The notes beneath the pieces are model-generated. The model ran no database searches. It was not told the origin of the DNA and saw only the letters and a list, made by a program, of their open reading frames with translations. 64,000 nucleotides of DNA from Bacteroidaceae bacterium (GTDB lineage Bacteria > Bacteroidota > Bacteroidia > Bacteroidales > Bacteroidaceae), in contig CAAGKZ010000015.1 of the NCBI GenBank assembly GCA_900770665.1, positions 1 to 64,000 of the forward strand. Reading direction: 5' to 3'. Below, piece by piece: positions 1 through 9,103 of the stretch (its first letter is position 1; every line of letters begins with the position of its first letter). Position numbers and translations under genes: made by a program.

Positions 1-546
1 ATATTCCTTGCCGCTCCATTTTGCATTTTCCTTGGCATCGGTTTCTTCCTGTATTGCATCCCAACGGTGCTTTATGCGCAGTTCTTGTACTGCTTCGCAA
101 GCTTCTTTCTGGACATGAAAACGGTCGATGACCTTTATTGCGGAAGGGAAGCAACGTGTCACGATGCGGTTCATACTGTTTGACATGTCAAGCGTAACCT
201 CCTTTACCAACCGCCTGTGCTTTTCGGGTATCCGGTTGATTATTGCAATGATATCATCAGACTTGACGCCTTCTATCATTGCAACAAGAGTACCTTTCTT
301 CCCTCTGGCATCAGGGTTGGATATTATGGTGTAAAGTTCTCCATTACTCATCGAGGTCTCATCTATGCAAAGGCGAGAACCTATGTTCTTGGCAAAAAGC
401 AACCATTTGTCGGCATGCTCTTTTGCGCTCCACGATTCGTAATCGCTCAGATGATGTTTATAAGAACGCTCTATCTCATCGCCGTTTATATGGCATAACG
501 GTTCAAGCGAACGGGCCGATTGGGGAAATGTCTCCAGGTAATGCTT
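1..546 (-). CDS. ISAon1-type transposase, catalytic ORF (partial, runs off window)
   Basis: This is the DDE-type transposase half of an insertion sequence, translated by hand from the reverse strand. The frame is open from just after a TAA at 549-547 to the window edge. It contains a GDEIERSYKHHLSDYESW stretch, then CIDETS and later TLDMSNS, which carry the first two acidic catalytic residues expected of this family. HRFHVQK-like (DRFHVQKEA) and IKHRW segments follow, as in ISAon1 transposases of Bacteroidales. The third catalytic residue lies outside the window. No ATG lies in this frame near its 5' end, and it overlaps the N-terminal ORF by 44 bases in the +1 frame. Translation therefore needs either frameshifting or a non-ATG start. 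The start is uncertain; the family call is good. Confidence 0.85.
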
Positions 547-889
547 TTAAAAAAGCCGCAAACTCTTTTGAGTAGCGGGTGCCTTTGTAAGTGGTATCAT
601 AGCTGTTGGTAAAATACTCGTCTGCGGTGTGATCGTACCATTTGCGACGGCGTACCTTGAAATTTACACGCTTGTCGCGAAGAGGAAAGTCTCGCACTGT
701 TACTGCATCAAGAAAGCCCTTGGACTCTATCTTATGGCCTTGGCGTTCTGAAGGAAGATTATCGAACTCATCAAGTGAAATCTCAACATCAATATCATTG
801 CTGGTGATACCTGTAATCTTGAAGTTTTCAATGAAACCTGATGGCAATATCAAACGGGCTAATTCCAGTAGTATTTTTTCGTCCTGCAT
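503..889 (-). CDS. ISAon1-type transposase N-terminal region protein
   Basis: A 128-aa protein that matches the small first ORF found in ISAon1-type elements: an acidic N-terminal half, then a basic patch (KVRRRKW) and YDTTYKGTRYSKEFAAFLK before the stop. In this family the small ORF supplies the N-terminal, probably DNA-binding part, and the next ORF supplies the DDE domain. A run of six T and four A on the coding strand (545-554) lies just upstream of the overlap with the catalytic ORF and could be a slippage site. The catalytic frame is +1 relative to this one. The outer end of the element should lie between 890 and 1000, but no inverted repeat can be confirmed because the other end is outside the window. 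Confidence 0.85.
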   Translation of the reverse strand: MQDEKILLELARLILPSGFIENFKITGITSNDIDVEISLDEFDNLPSERQGHKIESKGFLDAVTVRDFPLRDKRVNFKVRRRKWYDHTADEYFTNSYDTTYKGTRYSKEFAAFLKALPGDISPIGPFA

Positions 890-1028
890 AGTACGTTATT
901 TTAACTATGCGAAGATAATATTTTTATATCATCCCCCCAACTTTTGCAGGTGAGCCCATAAAAGCGCTCTTACAGTTCCTGGTCAAATGGAACCGGGCAA
1001 TAATATTCATTCAAAATTACAGCCAGTC

Positions 1029-2270
1029 ATGAAAAACATATTCCTGTTATTCTCGTTCATGTTTACCGCATCTCTTGCTACATTTGCGCAGGAAAGAGAG
1101 ACTTTTCCACTCGCGGAGTGGGACTATGCAAAAGCGATTCTGATGCACACTCCCGGCGAGGAGCTCTTTGACGGTGTAATCCATCCTTACGCCGGATTGT
1201 TCGAATATTACTTTGATGTAGACAAGGCAGCCGAAGAACACAAGGGATACATTGAGGCTCTTGAACGCAACGGGATAGAGGTATATACCGTACGCGAACT
1301 GCTCAACCGGGTTCCCATAGAGAGGTTGCGCGCATGTGCCATGAACTCACTCGTTTATGAGACCTCGGGCATGAGTGATAAAGCATCGGCCGAGTCTGAG
1401 AAGTATCGCAAAAGCATAATAGACCAGATGTCACGTGCCGACCTCATCCGTTGCATACTTTTGCGCCCTATCGTGAAGTTGCAAAGCACTGCCAACAACA
1501 CCGGGTTGGAAGCTATGTACACTCATGCGCCACTGATGAACCTCTACTTCACACGCGACCAAAGCATCACAACCCCACGTGGACATATAATCTCCAGCAT
1601 GAACTCTACCCAACGTGCCGACGAGACAGAAATCATTGCACTCTGTTACGAGCAGTTGGGGAGGAAGCCTATTCTCACGATAACCGGTGAGGGGCGGTTG
1701 GAAGGTGGTGATTACCTGCGTGGCGGCACAATCTCTTACATAGGTTGCGGCATGCGTACCAACATGGAGGCAATCAAACAGATAATGAAGGCCGATGCTT
1801 TCGGGCATGACACCGTAGCCGTTGTCAATGACAACAAGTGGTGGCAGATGCAGATGCATCTTGACACATATTTCAACATCATAGACAAAGACCTGTGTAC
1901 ACTTGTAGAAAGCCGTCATCTCGCCAAGGAAGGTGACCCGGAATGGGTTACCGTTGACCTGTACACCCGCAAGCCCGGCGATAAAAAGTACTCGCTCACA
2001 CGGGAAAAGATACCTTTTGTAGAGTTCCTGAAAGAGAGAGGATTTACAATAATTACCATAAAGCCCGAGGACGAGCTACACTATGCCAACAACTTCCTGA
2101 CCATTGCGCCACGCCACATCATGGCCGTGGGGAACCAGTCGGCCGAGCTGCAACAGGCGTTTGAACGTCATGGTGTAAAAGTAGAGTGGATTCCACTTGA
2201 GACACTCATCAAAGGTTATGGCGCAGCACACTGCATGACACAAGTAATAAGGGTAACACTTGCCGAATGA
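1029..2270 (+). CDS. exported arginine-deiminase-family protein
   Basis: A 413-aa protein of the guanidino-group-modifying superfamily, closest in motif order to arginine deiminase (arginine to citrulline plus ammonia). It shows NLYFTRD near 170-176, LEGGDYL near 224-230, MHLDT at 276-280 and the catalytic cysteine motif HCMTQ with Cys402. Unlike ordinary cytoplasmic ArcA it begins with a signal peptide (basic start, hydrophobic run, TFAQ at about 18-21). I chose the ATG at 1029 because that peptide starts there; an in-frame ATG at 987 would add 14 residues before it. It stands alone, with no arcB, arcC or antiporter gene beside it. Substrate could be free arginine, agmatine or peptidyl-arginine; motif order favours free arginine. 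Confidence 0.8.
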   Translation: MKNIFLLFSFMFTASLATFAQERETFPLAEWDYAKAILMHTPGEELFDGVIHPYAGLFEYYFDVDKAAEEHKGYIEALERNGIEVYTVRELLNRVPIERLRACAMNSLVYETSGMSDKASAESEKYRKSIIDQMSRADLIRCILLRPIVKLQSTANNTGLEAMYTHAPLMNLYFTRDQSITTPRGHIISSMNSTQRADETEIIALCYEQLGRKPILTITGEGRLEGGDYLRGGTISYIGCGMRTNMEAIKQIMKADAFGHDTVAVVNDNKWWQMQMHLDTYFNIIDKDLCTLVESRHLAKEGDPEWVTVDLYTRKPGDKKYSLTREKIPFVEFLKERGFTIITIKPEDELHYANNFLTIAPRHIMAVGNQSAELQQAFERHGVKVEWIPLETLIKGYGAAHCMTQVIRVTLAE

Positions 2271-2299
2271 CCTGCAGACAAATGACAGGAGAGACACAT

Positions 2300-2343
2300 A
2301 AAAATATACCGACAGAGCCCAATTGTTCTGTCGGTATATTTTT
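2300..2343. terminator. bidirectional terminator
   Basis: A 17-bp perfect stem (arms 2300-2316 and 2327-2343) with an A run on the left and a T run on the right, so it can work in both directions. It lies between the convergent deiminase and NUDIX genes. Confidence 0.85.
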
Positions 2344-2369
2344 ATATGATTTCATGCAATTCAAGCCGG

Positions 2370-2891
2370 CTACAAATTCATCCACTCCATTACTTTCAGG
2401 AATTCCATTTCAAAATTTGGGGTGAGCAGCCCCTTCCCTATTGCGGCTTTTATTTCATCAAGTGTCCAGAAGCGGCCGCCGTCGAGTTCGTCGCTTGGCG
2501 CTACTGTGCCGTCATACACCGCGCTGTATACATATATAAGTTCTCTTTCCCGTTCACTCTCGAACAGATAAGTATTCAAGAATCGCGATTCGCAATCCTC
2601 AATGCCTAGTTCCTCGCGAACCTCCCTTTTAAGCGCCGTGGGAACATCCTCGCCATAGTCAACATGCCCGCCGACAGCGGTATCCCACTTGCCCGGCTGT
2701 ATGGTTTTCCACACGGGACGATGTTGCAGATATAGCCGACCTTTGGAATCGAACAAGTGCAGATGCACCACCGGATGCAGCAGTTTTGCACCATCGTGAC
2801 ACTCGCCACGCGTAGCGTTGCCTACTACTTCGCCAGCCTCGTTCACTAAAGGCAAAAGTTCCGAATTGTTATCTTTTTTCACAGCTTCCAT
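2370..2891 (-). CDS. NUDIX hydrolase
   Basis: A 173-aa cytoplasmic hydrolase of nucleoside-diphosphate-linked compounds. The NUDIX box runs from G74 to about I97 (GGHVDYGEDVPTALKREVRE then ELGI), with the expected GX5EX7REUXEEXGU pattern complete. The N-terminal part (LLPLVNEAGEVVGNATRGE and HLHLFDSKGRLYLQHR) resembles the YfcD/isopentenyl-isomerase-like NUDIX subgroup, where the natural substrate is unknown. It is a single gene with an AT-rich upstream region shared with the divergent SusC gene, and it ends at a terminator shared with the deiminase. Family certain, substrate not predictable. Confidence 0.93.
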   Translation of the reverse strand: MEAVKKDNNSELLPLVNEAGEVVGNATRGECHDGAKLLHPVVHLHLFDSKGRLYLQHRPVWKTIQPGKWDTAVGGHVDYGEDVPTALKREVREELGIEDCESRFLNTYLFESERERELIYVYSAVYDGTVAPSDELDGGRFWTLDEIKAAIGKGLLTPNFEMEFLKVMEWMNL

Positions 2892-3080
2892 TTTTTACAA
2901 AATTAAGGATTTTCCGTCATTCAGCGGCAAATAACGCTATTTTTAAATTTTGGAACAAATATAAGACTTAAAATATTTTCACTTTATACCGTATTTTTTT
3001 TCAATAAATATAAAAAATAGTTTCAAAAAACATTAATTTTACACGTTCAATAGTAACTACAATCTATAACGTTATAACGT

Positions 3081-6000
3081 ATGAGAGCAAAATCTACGAT
3101 AATCAGGTTATTATGCCTTTTATTGTGTCTCACCGCCAGTATTGAGGTTTTTGCACAAGCCGGCCGCACAATAACCGGTACTGTTGTCGATGAACTTGAA
3201 ATGCCGTTACCGGGCGCCAATGTCGTTATCATGAAAGACAAGAAGATGGTAAAGGGCGTAAGCACCGGCATAAATGGAGATTTCAAGATAGACTTGGTAT
3301 TCAATGAGAGCGAAAAGTTGACTTTGGTGTTCAGCTACATGGGCTCAAAGAGCCAGACAATAAAGTTGACAGCGCAAAACATTGGCAAGCCATTCAACAT
3401 AAAGCTTTTGCCCGATGACGAGATGCTCGAAGAGGTGACCATTGTAGAGGACGGTTACGCGCGCCTGCCACGTAAGGATATGGTCGGTTCGTTCACCACC
3501 GTGAAAGCCGACGACATTATGATGCCTGCATACCAGAGCATTGACCAGATGCTACAGGGTAAGATTGCCGGTATGTCGGTTGTGAACACATCGGCACGTG
3601 TGGGAGCATCGCCAAAGATTACCATCCGCGGTACATCGACCATCCTTGGTAACACAAGCCCATTGTGGGTTGTGGATGGTGTAATCCAGGAAGACCCGCT
3701 GTCTATTGACATCAGCGCGGCGCTGACATCGGACATGAAGGAACTCATCGGTAACCAGATTTCGTGGCTGAACCCACAGGATATTGACAACATTACAGTA
3801 TTGAAGGATGCTTCGGCAACCGCCATCTATGGTTCAAAGGCGTCGAACGGTGTAATCGTCATCACCACAAAGAAGGGCACACCGGGACGCATAAGCGTGA
3901 ACTACAACACCAACGTATCGGTGAGGGAGCGCCCCACATACGAGATGTATGATTTCATGAACTCATTGGAGCGCATACAGTTCAGTAAAGAGGCCTACGA
4001 GGCCGGTGTACGCTACCAGCAGGAACCGTTGCCACAAATCTACACCTACGAGGGTTTGATGGCAATGTTCAACAAGCGCATGATAACCGAGGATGAGTTT
4101 TCATACTATCTGCAACGCCTTGAGACAGTGAACACCGACTGGTTCGACCTGCTCACACGCAACTCGGTGAGCAACAACCACAACCTTAGCGTTTCGGGCG
4201 GTACAGACAAATACACCTACAATGCCTCATTGGGTTACCAGATAAACAACGGCTACGAGATTGGCAACAGCAACGACCAGGTAACCACACGATTGAGCAT
4301 AAACAGCAACGTGAATGACAGGCTCAGCATCAGCGCGCAGCTCAACGGTAGCATAAGGAACTCCGACGGTTACGGTGCCGGTGTTAACCCATACAATTAT
4401 GCCATGAACACCAGCCGCGCCATCCCTGCATATAACGAGGATGGCACTCCGGCATATTACTCGAAATATTACAACTACCAGTACAACACACAGCTTGGTG
4501 GCCACAACCAGTATTCGACCAACATCTTTAACGAGATGGAGAACAGTTTCTCACAGAATACAGGTACGTCATTCAATGCATCGCTGAACGTTAACTACAA
4601 GATACTCAGTTGGCTCACTTACCAGGGAACAGCAAGCTTGTCTTTGAATAACAATGCCAGCGAGAGCTATGCCGGTGAAAAGACTTCACAGGTTGAGCAG
4701 TTGTACCGCGGTTTCCCCTATGGTACAGAGAAAGCCGGCTCGGAAAAGTACAATGCGGCATTGATGCCATACGGCGGCGTGCTGCAGCAGGCAAACTCAC
4801 AGACAGTGTCATACAGCACATCGCACCGTCTGGCATTCTCAAAGGAGTTCAACGAGAACCATCGCCTCAATGCAATGCTTGGTGTTGAGATACGCTCAAG
4901 CAAGGGAAGCAGCGAGGGAAACACCGTGTGGGGATATGTCCCGGAGCGCGGTGAGATTCTTGTATCGCCAACACTGCCCGAGAACTTCAAGCCCATAGGC
5001 AGTGACGTATCAATTGGTTGGGGTGCGCTCTCACAACTGTACAACGGCGGATGGAGCAAGACATCAACGCTAACCAACTATGTATCGTTCTATGCAACGG
5101 TAGCCTACTCTCTCAAGAACCGCTATGTATTCAACATGAACGTACGCTCCGATGCATCAAACCGCTTTGGCCAGGATGTGAACAAGCAGTTCGACCCGAC
5201 ATGGTCATTCGGAGCATCGTGGAAGATGGCACAGGAGCCGTTCATGATGGAAAACCTGCCATGGCTCGACCAGTTCAACATCCGTGCGACATACGGTATA
5301 CAGGGCAACGTGGTAAACTCATTGAGCCCCGAAATGATTGTACGTTACCAGGGCCTGCACACCAGCTATAACGAGTATTATCTTACCATATCAAGCCTAC
5401 CGAACAACCAGCTCAAATGGGAGCGTACCAAGTCGGCCAACCTTGGTCTTGACGTTGCACTGTTCGGCATAACAATGAACTTCGAGTACTACAACCGCCG
5501 TTCAAATGCCATTATTCGCCAGGACATTGCACAGGAGTACGGTATGGAATCAATGCCGCTCAACGGTGGTCTCATAACCAACCAGGGAGTGGAGTTCACA
5601 CTGAACTATACTCCAATACGTACCAACAACTTCGCATGGACAGTGGGTATGAACGCGGGAAAGAACTGGAACCGTTCTGAGACCGACGACCGCACTGCCA
5701 AGGCCGACGAGTTGACACACTACGACTTCCTCAGCGGCAACAGCAGCCGCCCGTTGAAACAGGGCTACCCGCTATCAGCATTCTGGTCCTACCAGTTCAC
5801 CGGTCTTAACGGCACAAACGGTTACCCCACATTTGCCAATGCGACATACGACGACGTTGACGGTAACGGCAGTGTAGACCCAACGACATTCCTTATATAT
5901 TCGGGCCAGGGCGAGCCCGACTTCTCGGGTGGTTTCAACACAAGAATCCGTTGGAAGGACTTCAATTTCGGTATTGACTTTGCGGCGAGCCTTGGAGCAC

Positions 6001-6443
6001 AGAAGCGCCTGCCTAACCCCTACTCCACATTCACTTACGGCAAGATGCCGGACATATACAGCAACCTGTCGAAGGAGCTGAACAACCGTTGGAAACAGCC
6101 AGGCGACGAGGCTCACACAAACATACCGGCGCTATACACATCGGTGCGCGACCTCTATAATCTGAACCTCCCCAACGGGCTCTATGACAACATCTACTCA
6201 ATGTGGGCACAGTCGGATGTAAGGGTTGTGGATGCATCGTTCCTGCGCTGTACACAGATTTCACTCTCGTACAACGTGCCACGCAAGGCATGCCAGAAGT
6301 TGGGCCTCTCGCGCATTTCGGTAAGCGCCAACGTGAACAACCTGTTTGTGATTGCAAGCAAGGAGTGGAGAGGATATGACCCCGAGCTTGGCAACAGCAT
6401 ACAGCCAAGAGTTTACTCAATTGGACTTGGTATAGGACTTTAA
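3081..6443 (+). CDS. SusC/RagA-family TonB-dependent outer-membrane transporter
   Basis: A 1120-aa outer-membrane importer. A signal peptide (1-26, ending VFAQ) is followed by a carboxypeptidase-regulatory-like domain (GRTITGTVVDELEMPLPGANV, about 29-105). Then come the TonB plug with its IRGTSTILG and PLWVVDGV motifs (about 140-250) and a beta-barrel ending in the aromatic/hydrophobic terminal strand YSIGLGIGL. It would import oligomers captured by the SusD partner encoded 12 bases downstream, using TonB energy. The length is normal for the family. There is no STN domain, so no sign of signalling to an anti-sigma factor. The substrate cannot be read from sequence; no glycosidase is in this locus, and the two downstream genes suggest peptide- or redox-related cargo rather than a classical glycan. 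The gene order gives high confidence for the SusC role. Confidence 0.97.
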   Translation: MRAKSTIIRLLCLLLCLTASIEVFAQAGRTITGTVVDELEMPLPGANVVIMKDKKMVKGVSTGINGDFKIDLVFNESEKLTLVFSYMGSKSQTIKLTAQNIGKPFNIKLLPDDEMLEEVTIVEDGYARLPRKDMVGSFTTVKADDIMMPAYQSIDQMLQGKIAGMSVVNTSARVGASPKITIRGTSTILGNTSPLWVVDGVIQEDPLSIDISAALTSDMKELIGNQISWLNPQDIDNITVLKDASATAIYGSKASNGVIVITTKKGTPGRISVNYNTNVSVRERPTYEMYDFMNSLERIQFSKEAYEAGVRYQQEPLPQIYTYEGLMAMFNKRMITEDEFSYYLQRLETVNTDWFDLLTRNSVSNNHNLSVSGGTDKYTYNASLGYQINNGYEIGNSNDQVTTRLSINSNVNDRLSISAQLNGSIRNSDGYGAGVNPYNYAMNTSRAIPAYNEDGTPAYYSKYYNYQYNTQLGGHNQYSTNIFNEMENSFSQNTGTSFNASLNVNYKILSWLTYQGTASLSLNNNASESYAGEKTSQVEQLYRGFPYGTEKAGSEKYNAALMPYGGVLQQANSQTVSYSTSHRLAFSKEFNENHRLNAMLGVEIRSSKGSSEGNTVWGYVPERGEILVSPTLPENFKPIGSDVSIGWGALSQLYNGGWSKTSTLTNYVSFYATVAYSLKNRYVFNMNVRSDASNRFGQDVNKQFDPTWSFGASWKMAQEPFMMENLPWLDQFNIRATYGIQGNVVNSLSPEMIVRYQGLHTSYNEYYLTISSLPNNQLKWERTKSANLGLDVALFGITMNFEYYNRRSNAIIRQDIAQEYGMESMPLNGGLITNQGVEFTLNYTPIRTNNFAWTVGMNAGKNWNRSETDDRTAKADELTHYDFLSGNSSRPLKQGYPLSAFWSYQFTGLNGTNGYPTFANATYDDVDGNGSVDPTTFLIYSGQGEPDFSGGFNTRIRWKDFNFGIDFAASLGAQKRLPNPYSTFTYGKMPDIYSNLSKELNNRWKQPGDEAHTNIPALYTSVRDLYNLNLPNGLYDNIYSMWAQSDVRVVDASFLRCTQISLSYNVPRKACQKLGLSRISVSANVNNLFVIASKEWRGYDPELGNSIQPRVYSIGLGIGL

Positions 6444-6455
6444 GAATTTAAGACT

Positions 6456-8012
6456 ATGAAGAAAATATTCAACATATTTGCAATAACTGTTGCACTTCTT
6501 TCGGCAACATCGTGCGGAGATTTCCTTGAGCCCAATTCAACAAGCGAATTCGTTCCCAAGGATGCGGTGTCACTCAATGAGCTGTTGCTTGGCGAGGCCT
6601 ATCAGCGCAATGACATGACAGGTTTCAATATATTCCTGAACCTGCTCGACGATGACATTGAAGCAGCCCCCTACCAGACACCGACCGATGGTTTCGAGGC
6701 CGAAAAATACCTTGCTGCATTTACCTGGCAGCCCGACATGTTCGAGATGATGGAAGAGGCAGCCGCGGGACATACAAACATATACCAGTCCTACTACGAG
6801 GTAATCTTGGGTGCCAACGCAGTAATAGACTACATACCCAATGTAGTGGATACCGAGGATAATATAAACAAGGTAAAGGCACAGGCGTATGCACTACGTG
6901 GTTTCTACTACTTCAACCTTGTAAACATCTTTGGAGCACCTTACAGCAGTGACTCCACAGCACTTGGCGTTCCTTTGAAACTGCAGAGCGGCATTGAGCC
7001 AAGCGACGACTACTTAAAGAGAAAGACTGTAGCCGAGGTTTATGCACAGATTCTGAGTGACCTGCACACTGCCGAGGCAACATATCTTGAACTGCCCGAA
7101 AGCGAGCAGTGGAGCGACAACTACCGCACAAGCCTTCCAATGGTACAGTTGATGCTCTCGCGTACATATCTATATATGGAGCGTTGGGAAGAGGCTGCAC
7201 GATATGCAAAGATGGTTATGGACGACAACCGTTTCAAACTTGTCGACCTCAACGATGTTCCGTTTGAGGAGCTTAACACAGACGGCCAATATGTGAGGAC
7301 ATACCTGAACATGCCTACATACAAATGCAGCGAGACCATTTGGCCATACGGCAATGTGACCGATATGTTCAAGTGGGCATACGACTATGCAAACACAACA
7401 AGTTCAATCTCGGGACAGAAGATGCATGCCTACTTCCAGGCATCACAGAGCCTGCTCGACAGTTACCTCGATTGGGATTTGCGCCTGATACACTACATCG
7501 TTCAGGCACCCGACGGACAGGGTGGCGAGATGCCAATGGCATTCGGAAAGGTGAACATTGGCACAACCTACTATCTGCCGCTTACCGCAACCGGAACATT
7601 CGGCCGTTGCCTGCGCCTCTCCGAGGCCTACCTGAACTATGCCGAGGCCATGGCAATGCTTGGCGGCAGCGGTGACGATGAAGCAACAGCCGCACTCAAC
7701 ACCCTGCTCGAAAAGCGTTTCGACCCCGAGGATTTTGAAGAGGTGGAATTTGACAGCAACAGCGACTTGGTTCAGTTTGTACGCGAAGAGCGCCGTCGCG
7801 AGCTGTGCTACGAGGGACATCGTTGGTTCGACCTTCGCCGTTGGGGAATGCCTGCCATCACACACACATGGCACGACAACGATTCTCAGAGCAGCAGCTA
7901 CATATTGCAGGAGGGCGACCTGCTCTACACCATCCCCATCCCCGATGAGGCAATACAGAGCAACGCAAGCCTCGTACAGAACGAGTTACCAAGTAAACGA
8001 CTTCCACAGTAA
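6456..8012 (+). CDS. SusD/RagB-family nutrient-binding lipoprotein
   Basis: A 518-aa surface lipoprotein that pairs with the SusC barrel encoded just upstream and delivers ligand to it. The lipobox is at residues 17-20 (ATSC). The TPR-like helical region includes AQAYALRGFYYFNLVNIFGAPY near 140-162, a hallmark of SusD proteins. The C-terminal half carries LRLSEAYLNYAEAM and the conserved EERRRELCYEGHRWFDLRRW. It is co-transcribed with SusC (12-base gap) and followed by two more lipoprotein genes with short gaps. Family is certain; ligand is unknown. Confidence 0.97.
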   Translation: MKKIFNIFAITVALLSATSCGDFLEPNSTSEFVPKDAVSLNELLLGEAYQRNDMTGFNIFLNLLDDDIEAAPYQTPTDGFEAEKYLAAFTWQPDMFEMMEEAAAGHTNIYQSYYEVILGANAVIDYIPNVVDTEDNINKVKAQAYALRGFYYFNLVNIFGAPYSSDSTALGVPLKLQSGIEPSDDYLKRKTVAEVYAQILSDLHTAEATYLELPESEQWSDNYRTSLPMVQLMLSRTYLYMERWEEAARYAKMVMDDNRFKLVDLNDVPFEELNTDGQYVRTYLNMPTYKCSETIWPYGNVTDMFKWAYDYANTTSSISGQKMHAYFQASQSLLDSYLDWDLRLIHYIVQAPDGQGGEMPMAFGKVNIGTTYYLPLTATGTFGRCLRLSEAYLNYAEAMAMLGGSGDDEATAALNTLLEKRFDPEDFEEVEFDSNSDLVQFVREERRRELCYEGHRWFDLRRWGMPAITHTWHDNDSQSSSYILQEGDLLYTIPIPDEAIQSNASLVQNELPSKRLPQ

Positions 8013-8039
8013 CAGATATACCCACAGCACTGAAATATC

Positions 8040-9089
8040 ATGAAAAAGCATCTATTTACAGCCGCAATAATATTGGCAAGCCTTGCAACCCTTTGCGCTT
8101 GCTACGAAGAGGAGGAGATTACCCCATCGGGCAACTACTCGCCCATTCGAGGCGGTTTTCCACAGGGTGACAGCAAGTACGACTCGCTCATCTATGACAT
8201 AAAGCAAGAGTATGGCGTGTACCTCCTGTATAAAGACATTACCGAGGAGGACCTTAACCGCGACTGGGTATCAGTGGGAACTGGTGACATTTTCGTTGCC
8301 GGCTATGACGAGGAGCGTGAAGACGCTGCATGGAACCTACCCGACGAGCATTTGCCTTTCTACGTAGACTATTTCTACAACTACATCTTCCCCAATATAA
8401 GCACGGACTTTGCAAAATCATCGTTCCCTGTAAAGATTTACATGATACACAATCTACGCACTGAGCCACGCGACTTTGGCGAGGACAGCGGTGAGAGCGG
8501 TAGCGGAACGACTCTGGACCCCTACAAGACCATCAAGCTTGGTAACTTCGATAATTGGGCCATCAGTTTCAAGGATGATATAATCAATGGTACCGACACC
8601 GAGTATGCACTCAAACAGTTGCGCTGTGTCTTTATGATTGAGGCTCTGAAGAATGCCATGGACAAGGGAGAAATAACCTCGCCCGACGAGTTCTGGACAG
8701 GATTCGATTTCAGCAGCCGCAAGGATGAGAATGGCAAGGAACTGAATGTAATGGACCACAAGGATCCATCCAAGGAGAACTATAAGTATAAACTCGGTTT
8801 CATTGATGACCTTAACGACAACTTTGGAACAGGCCAACTGAAACAGCTGTGGCGTCCGTTAGAGAGCGTGGTAAGCTGCTACTATTGGGAGAAAGGCAAA
8901 TACAAGGAGTACAACCTTTTCAATGCATACATAAAGAATGCCATGTGGCTCACACCCGAGGAGTTCGAGGCACGCTACCCAAAGAGCCTATACCCCATGC
9001 TTACCGAGAAATATGAGATAACCGTAAAACACATGAAGGAGCAATATGGTATTGACCTGCAGGGCATTGCCTATGGTATAAACAAGTAA
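8040..9089 (+). CDS. lipoprotein, zinc metallopeptidase-like (PF15890 type) without HExxH
   Basis: A 349-aa lipoprotein (signal ending LCACYEEEE, Cys about 20-21) in third position of the SusCD operon. The order of features (YDIKQEYGVYLLYKDITEEDLNRDW, then a VDYFYNYIFPN helix, then VKIYMIHN) resembles the putative zinc-binding metallopeptidase lipoproteins that often follow SusD genes. Where those proteins have an HEFxH-type zinc site, this one reads LRCVFMIEALKNAM, and no HExxH is present anywhere. It may therefore be a binding protein or pseudoenzyme rather than a protease. The family link is by pattern only and is moderate; the lipoprotein call is firm. Confidence 0.6.
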   Translation: MKKHLFTAAIILASLATLCACYEEEEITPSGNYSPIRGGFPQGDSKYDSLIYDIKQEYGVYLLYKDITEEDLNRDWVSVGTGDIFVAGYDEEREDAAWNLPDEHLPFYVDYFYNYIFPNISTDFAKSSFPVKIYMIHNLRTEPRDFGEDSGESGSGTTLDPYKTIKLGNFDNWAISFKDDIINGTDTEYALKQLRCVFMIEALKNAMDKGEITSPDEFWTGFDFSSRKDENGKELNVMDHKDPSKENYKYKLGFIDDLNDNFGTGQLKQLWRPLESVVSCYYWEKGKYKEYNLFNAYIKNAMWLTPEEFEARYPKSLYPMLTEKYEITVKHMKEQYGIDLQGIAYGINK

Positions 9090-9103
9090 CAACAGGAATC
9101 TGT

